From contig SKMG01000274.1 in assembly GCA_007121175.1 (NCBI GenBank), positions 1 through 8,184 of the forward strand: a stretch of DNA of 8,184 nucleotides, read 5' to 3'. Position numbers and translations under genes: made by a program. Positions 4,942-8,184 of the stretch are shown one piece after another (the first letter of the stretch is position 1; every line of letters starts with the position of its first letter). The notes under the pieces are model-generated. The model worked only from the letters and a program-made list of their open reading frames with translations. It had not been told where the DNA came from and ran no database searches. The DNA is from Trueperaceae bacterium (GTDB lineage Bacteria; Deinococcota; Deinococci; Deinococcales; Trueperaceae).

Positions 4942-6039
4942 GTGCGGATGGTGACGCTCCAGGACCTCGCCGACAGGCTCGGTGTAGCCCGTTCGACCGC
5001 ATCGCGCGCCCTGCGTGGTGATCCACAGATCTCGGAGACGACCCGGAGTCGGGTGCGGCGCCTCGCGCGCTCGCTCGGATACCATCCGAACGCCGCAGCG
5101 CGCGCTCTGACGCATCGGGCCGCCGGCGCCGTCGGGCTGGTCCTACCGAGAACGGCGACGTTCGTCTTCGCAAACCCCTACTTCGCAGAGTTGCTCGAGG
5201 GCCTCGCAGCGGTGGCCGAATCGGTCGGCTATCCACTGCTGCTGAGCGCCAGCCCAACGCCGGACTACGAGCTCTGGCTGCGCGAGGCCCGCGTCGACGG
5301 GCTCGTCACGCTCGGCTCGAGCCTCGGTGAGGCTGACGTCGAACGCCTCGAAGCGCTCGCTGCGCTTGGCGCCGCGGTCGCCCTGATCGGAGAGCCCGTC
5401 CGGCCCACGAGCCTCCGGGTCGTGCTGTGTGACGAGCGGCCCGGCATCGAGCAGGCGTGCGCGCGCCTGGCACACGACGGTCACGACGCCGTGGCGCTCG
5501 TGGCCGGACCCTCCCAGGCACCGTACGCACGTCATCGGAGCAGCGCGTGGCGCGACGCCGGCGAAGCGCATCGCCTCGAGTTCCTGCGCACCATCGCCGG
5601 CGACGACACTTTCGACGCCGGCCGCGAGGCTGCAGGTGCGTTGCTGCGCTCGCGCTGCCCGGCGTCCGCGTGGCTGTTCGGCAACGACCTCATGGCGTTC
5701 GGAGCGCTTCAGGCCCTCGACGAGGCCGGCCTCCGCTCGCCCGACGACGTCAGCGTGATCGGCTTCGATGACGTCATGCCCTCGGCTCTGATCGGTCTCT
5801 CGACGGTGCACCAACCGATCCGCGAGCTCGGCAGCGAAGCCATGACGGCCATAGCGGCGGAGCTGCGCCGTCAACCGCATGCGAGCACCGCGCTCGTCAC
5901 CCGCTTCGTACCGCGGCGGACGACTGCCGCGCCGCCTCGGCGTACGCCGCACGCCAGCGAAGGAGGCCCGATCGACAGCGAACGAGAGGCGCAGGCGCAC
6001 GCCCCGCCATCGCGCTCGGGTGCCGCACGGCGCCGCTGA
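4942..6039 (+). CDS. LacI-family transcriptional repressor
   Basis: A 365-residue protein from the GTG start. Residues 4-24 (VTLQDLADRLGVARSTASRAL) are the LacI helix-turn-helix, followed by ISETTRSRVRRLARSLGYHP and the hinge helix PNAAARAL (49-56) that inserts in the minor groove at the central CG of the operator. From ~60 a periplasmic-binding-protein-like sugar-sensing core follows, with landmarks NPYFAELLEGLAAVAESVGY, WLFGNDLMAFGAL and SPDDVSVIGFDDV. It probably represses its own operon and is released by a sugar or sugar phosphate of the pathway encoded downstream. The core ends near residue 330; the last ~35 residues are a proline/arginine/alanine-rich tail unlike usual LacI C-termini. 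That tail reads over an orphan Shine-Dalgarno and stops immediately before a permease fragment in the same frame, so the C-terminus was probably altered by the deletion described at 5971-6132. Confidence 0.93.
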   Translation: MRMVTLQDLADRLGVARSTASRALRGDPQISETTRSRVRRLARSLGYHPNAAARALTHRAAGAVGLVLPRTATFVFANPYFAELLEGLAAVAESVGYPLLLSASPTPDYELWLREARVDGLVTLGSSLGEADVERLEALAALGAAVALIGEPVRPTSLRVVLCDERPGIEQACARLAHDGHDAVALVAGPSQAPYARHRSSAWRDAGEAHRLEFLRTIAGDDTFDAGREAAGALLRSRCPASAWLFGNDLMAFGALQALDEAGLRSPDDVSVIGFDDVMPSALIGLSTVHQPIRELGSEAMTAIAAELRRQPHASTALVTRFVPRRTTAAPPRRTPHASEGGPIDSEREAQAHAPPSRSGAARRR

Positions 6040-6132
6040 GCGATCACTGCCGGCGTGCTGCCGCTGGTGGCGATCATCCTCGTGTTCCAGCAGAAGATCA
6101 TCGGCCTCACCGCCGGTGGGGTGAAGGGATGA
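6040..6132 (+). pseudogene. 3'-terminal remnant of an ABC sugar-transporter permease (MalG type)
   Basis: Directly after the lacI stop, the same frame encodes 30 residues ending LVFQQKIIGLTAGGVKG and then TGA. This is the characteristic end of MalG-type carbohydrate ABC permeases: last transmembrane helix, F-Q-x, then G-L-T-A-G-A-V-K-G. Full permeases have about 270-300 residues; the earlier membrane helices and the EAA loop are absent from all nearby frames. The TGA overlaps the isomerase start as ATGA, the usual coupling of consecutive operon genes, so the fragment lies in its original position relative to the downstream gene. Its 5' part may survive from about 5971: a perfect AAGGAGG (5960-5966) has no ATG, GTG or TTG behind it, only ATC in this frame. 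I infer an internal deletion in an ancestral lacI-ABC transporter-isomerase-kinase operon. Confidence 0.82.
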
Positions 6133-7583
6133 CCGGAACCATGCCGGACGACGCTCCCCTTCGCGTCGGACTCGCGGTCGTCGTACGCGACGCATTCAAG
6201 GGCGACGCGTACACGCTCGCCGAGCGGGCCGACGCGTCGATCGAGCGTGAGGGCCGAGCACTCGGCTACCTCCGGGTGCCGGCGCCGGAGCTCGTCTCCG
6301 ACGCCGCCGCCGCCGAGCGCGTCGCCTCCTGGGCGGCAGCGGCCGACCTCGACTTCCTCCTCGTGTTGCACGCCACCTTCGCGACAGGAGAGGTGCTCGC
6401 GCCGCTGGTGCGGGCGGTGCCTCAAGTCGGCCTCTGGGCGGTCCCGGAGTCCGCCGGCTTGCCGCTGCGACGTTCGGGTTCCGGGCCTGGACTGCGGCCG
6501 CTGCCGCTCAACAGCCTCTGCGGCCTCAACATGACCCTCTCGCTGCTCGACCACGCCCGCGTAGGCAAGCAAGAGCGGGTCAAGTGGTTCTGGGGTGCTC
6601 CTGGCAGCATCGACTTCCGACGTCGCTGGCGGGCCACGGTCGCTTCGGTTCGTGGCGTCCGGACCCTCTCGAGGGCGCGCGTCCTGCAGATCGGTGGCAC
6701 TGCACCTGCCTTCTACGCGCTCGAGGAGCGCCCCGACCTCGCCGGCGTATGCGTCGACGCGATGCCTCTCGACGAGCTGTACGCTCGCATGCAGCGCATC
6801 TCCGAAGAGGCAGTACGGGAGAGGGCGCTGGCGTGGTCGCGGCGCGAGCCCGTGCATGGGGCGAGTGAGAGCGACGTGCTCGTTGCCGCCCGCACCGAGC
6901 TGGCGCTGTCCGCCATCGCTGCGCAGGGCGACTATCATGCGCTCGCTCTACGCTGTTGGCCAGAGTTCCCGGAGGCCTGCGGCGGCATGGCGTGCGCGGC
7001 CGTCGGGGCCATGGCCGATCGCCTCGTGCCTACGGCCTGCGAGGGTGACGTCATGGGGGCGCTATCGATGCTCGCGCTGCAGGCCGTCGCGGGTGCGCCC
7101 AGTGCCCTGCTGGACATCTCGGATCTCGATCCGCTTCAGGACCGCTTGCTGCTGTGGCACTGCGGGAACGCTCCAGCCGCCTTCGCCGGCCGGTCCGGCG
7201 CACGGCTGACGACCCACTTCAACCGTGACGGTGTCGGGGTGGTGCGTGACATGCACTTGGCGGTGGGTCAGGCCACGGGCTTCCGGCTCCTCGCTGGAGG
7301 CCGCTGCGCTCTCATCGTCAGCGGCACTGTCAGCGAGCCCTCCGAACCCGACGTCGACGGCGTGCGTGGCTGGCTGACTCGCCTGCGCTGGGACGGCGAG
7401 CCGCGGCAGGCGCACCAGGTGATGGCTCAAGTGCTCGACGAGGGGCTCCCCCACCACCTGGCGCTGGCCCCCGGCGAGCACACCGAGGCGCTGCACGAGC
7501 TGGTGATCCGCTTGGGAGGCCGCGTGCTACCCCCGGCACGGGTTCGCGACGCCTTGGTCGGTGCCCGCGAGAGCGGCCGATGA
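6129..7583 (+). CDS. L-fucose isomerase-like protein (COG2407 type sugar isomerase)
   Basis: A 484-residue cytoplasmic protein related to the L-fucose/L-arabinose isomerase fold, predicted to interconvert an aldose and a ketose with a divalent metal. The C-terminal catalytic half shows the family's key blocks: PTACEGDVMGALSMLAL with E305, SALLDISDLDP with D329, LLLWHCGNAP with H344, and GLPHHLALAPGEHTEALHEL with H442/H443. E305, D329 and a late histidine are the expected metal ligands by analogy with FucI (Glu, Asp, His). The N-terminal half (LRVGLAVVVRDAFKGDAYTL onward) is the Rossmann-like domain. The ATG overlaps the stop of the permease remnant, and its own stop overlaps the kinase start, so the genes are probably translationally coupled. 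Specificity cannot be read: this family includes fucose isomerase relatives and, as I recall, sulfoquinovose isomerases of transaldolase-type sulfoglycolysis. Confidence 0.85.
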   Translation: MTGTMPDDAPLRVGLAVVVRDAFKGDAYTLAERADASIEREGRALGYLRVPAPELVSDAAAAERVASWAAAADLDFLLVLHATFATGEVLAPLVRAVPQVGLWAVPESAGLPLRRSGSGPGLRPLPLNSLCGLNMTLSLLDHARVGKQERVKWFWGAPGSIDFRRRWRATVASVRGVRTLSRARVLQIGGTAPAFYALEERPDLAGVCVDAMPLDELYARMQRISEEAVRERALAWSRREPVHGASESDVLVAARTELALSAIAAQGDYHALALRCWPEFPEACGGMACAAVGAMADRLVPTACEGDVMGALSMLALQAVAGAPSALLDISDLDPLQDRLLLWHCGNAPAAFAGRSGARLTTHFNRDGVGVVRDMHLAVGQATGFRLLAGGRCALIVSGTVSEPSEPDVDGVRGWLTRLRWDGEPRQAHQVMAQVLDEGLPHHLALAPGEHTEALHELVIRLGGRVLPPARVRDALVGARESGR

Positions 7584-8184
7584 GCGACGGTGCCCGAGAG
7601 GTCGTGGTCGCCGCGGTCGGACTCGCCTGTCTCGACCACGTGTGGCATATCGAGCGCTTCCCGCCCGTGAGCTCGAGGACCCATGCCAGCGCGTACCGCT
7701 CGCACGGCGGCGGACCGGCGGCGACGGCAGCCGTCGCGGTCGCGCGCCTGGGAGGTGTCGCCATGCTCTGGGCCAGCCTCGGCGACGACCCGGCCGGCGA
7801 CGATCTGGCACGCGAGCTCGAGGCTGAGGGCGTGCACCTCCATGCGATCCGGAACGCAGGCGGCAGGAGCTTCGTCAGCGCCGTCTTGGTCGATCGCTCC
7901 GGAGAACGGCATATCTTCCCCTTCCGCGGCGAAGCTCTGGCGGACGAACCCGCAGCGCTCGACTGGTCGGCCGCTACCGCGGCGCAGGCGCTGCTGACCG
8001 ACGCACGCCACCCTCGCCTCTCGGCCCATGCCCTCGCCCTGGCGCAGCGCCACGGCGTGCCTACGGTCGGGGACTGGAGCGACCTGCGCCATTGGGAGCA
8101 GACCACCGCCGTCGACCACCTGATCGTCTCCGAAGAGTGCGCGCGCCAGGCTCTCGGCGAGGCCGATCCGAGCGCAGCGCTGCC
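7580..8184 (+). CDS. PfkB-family sugar kinase, YihV-like, partial (3' end beyond window)
   Basis: The first 201 residues of a ribokinase/PfkB-fold ATP-dependent sugar kinase; the usual length is ~300, so the catalytic D-T-x-G-A-G-D motif lies beyond the edge. Visible features are the N-terminal strand VVVAAVGLACLDHVW, the glycine-rich substrate loop HGGGPAATAAVAVARLG (42-58), LGDDPAGDDLARELEAEGV and the TDARHP segment (140-145). These closely match E. coli YihV (6-deoxy-6-sulfofructose kinase) as I remember it, including GGGPAATAAVA. Of the three YihV residues I recall as sulfonate-binding, R138 aligns with R143, K27 with R33, and N109 with a proline, so sulfosugar specificity is possible but not supported. 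The group also includes other ketose kinases. Its ATG overlaps the isomerase stop (ATGA), so it probably phosphorylates that enzyme's product. Confidence 0.88.
   Translation, partial: MSDGAREVVVAAVGLACLDHVWHIERFPPVSSRTHASAYRSHGGGPAATAAVAVARLGGVAMLWASLGDDPAGDDLARELEAEGVHLHAIRNAGGRSFVSAVLVDRSGERHIFPFRGEALADEPAALDWSAATAAQALLTDARHPRLSAHALALAQRHGVPTVGDWSDLRHWEQTTAVDHLIVSEECARQALGEADPSAAL

Noticed and set aside
5143..6938. Two long minus-strand frames (350 and 355 codons) opposite lacI and the isomerase gene
   Set aside because: The plus-strand products carry full family signatures; the antisense frames are arginine-rich shadows without domains.
1..8184. CRISPR arrays, tRNA or rRNA genes, insertion sequences
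   Set aside because: No regularly spaced direct repeats, cloverleaf-like sequence, rRNA signature or transposase with terminal repeats was seen on either strand.

Overview
The window is GC-rich, tightly packed bacterial chromosome with Shine-Dalgarno leaders and ATG/GTG starts. Lineage is inferred, not proven. The tyrosine recombinase resembles the standalone recombinases I recall from Deinococcota (Deinococcus/Trueperaceae), and the secreted protein's 'LAQQ' signal-peptide end fits that group. Another high-GC phylum cannot be excluded.

Left half (1-3614): five genes all on the minus strand. In transcription order they are a TetR-family regulator, an ASCH-domain protein, a GNAT acetyltransferase, a DUF4145 zinc-ribbon protein and a secreted PPC-domain protein that runs off the left edge. 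Gaps of about 100-120 bp separate the first four genes and 376 bp precedes the last, so this is not an obviously tight operon. The 376 bp gap contains an AT-rich dyad laid out like a Xer/dif recombination site.

Middle (3615-4857): a 211 bp divergent region with an imperfect dyad separates tetR from a complete tyrosine recombinase on the plus strand. No phage or transposon partner genes are visible.

Right half (4858-8184): a plus-strand carbohydrate catabolic operon. A sigma70-like promoter with a LacI-type operator just downstream of its -10 box drives a LacI-family regulator. An L-fucose-isomerase-like protein (COG2407 type) and a PfkB kinase of the YihV-like group follow, the kinase cut by the right edge. 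Between lacI and the isomerase gene lies the last ~30 codons of an ABC sugar-transporter permease. Its stop overlaps the isomerase start in an ATGA junction, and the isomerase/kinase junction has the same overlap. The simplest reading is that a sugar uptake and catabolism operon (regulator, ABC transporter, isomerase, kinase) lost its transporter genes by internal deletion, leaving regulator and enzymes joined. The sugar is unknown; isomerase plus YihV-like kinase makes a sulfosugar (sulfoquinovose-type) or rare-sugar route worth testing.
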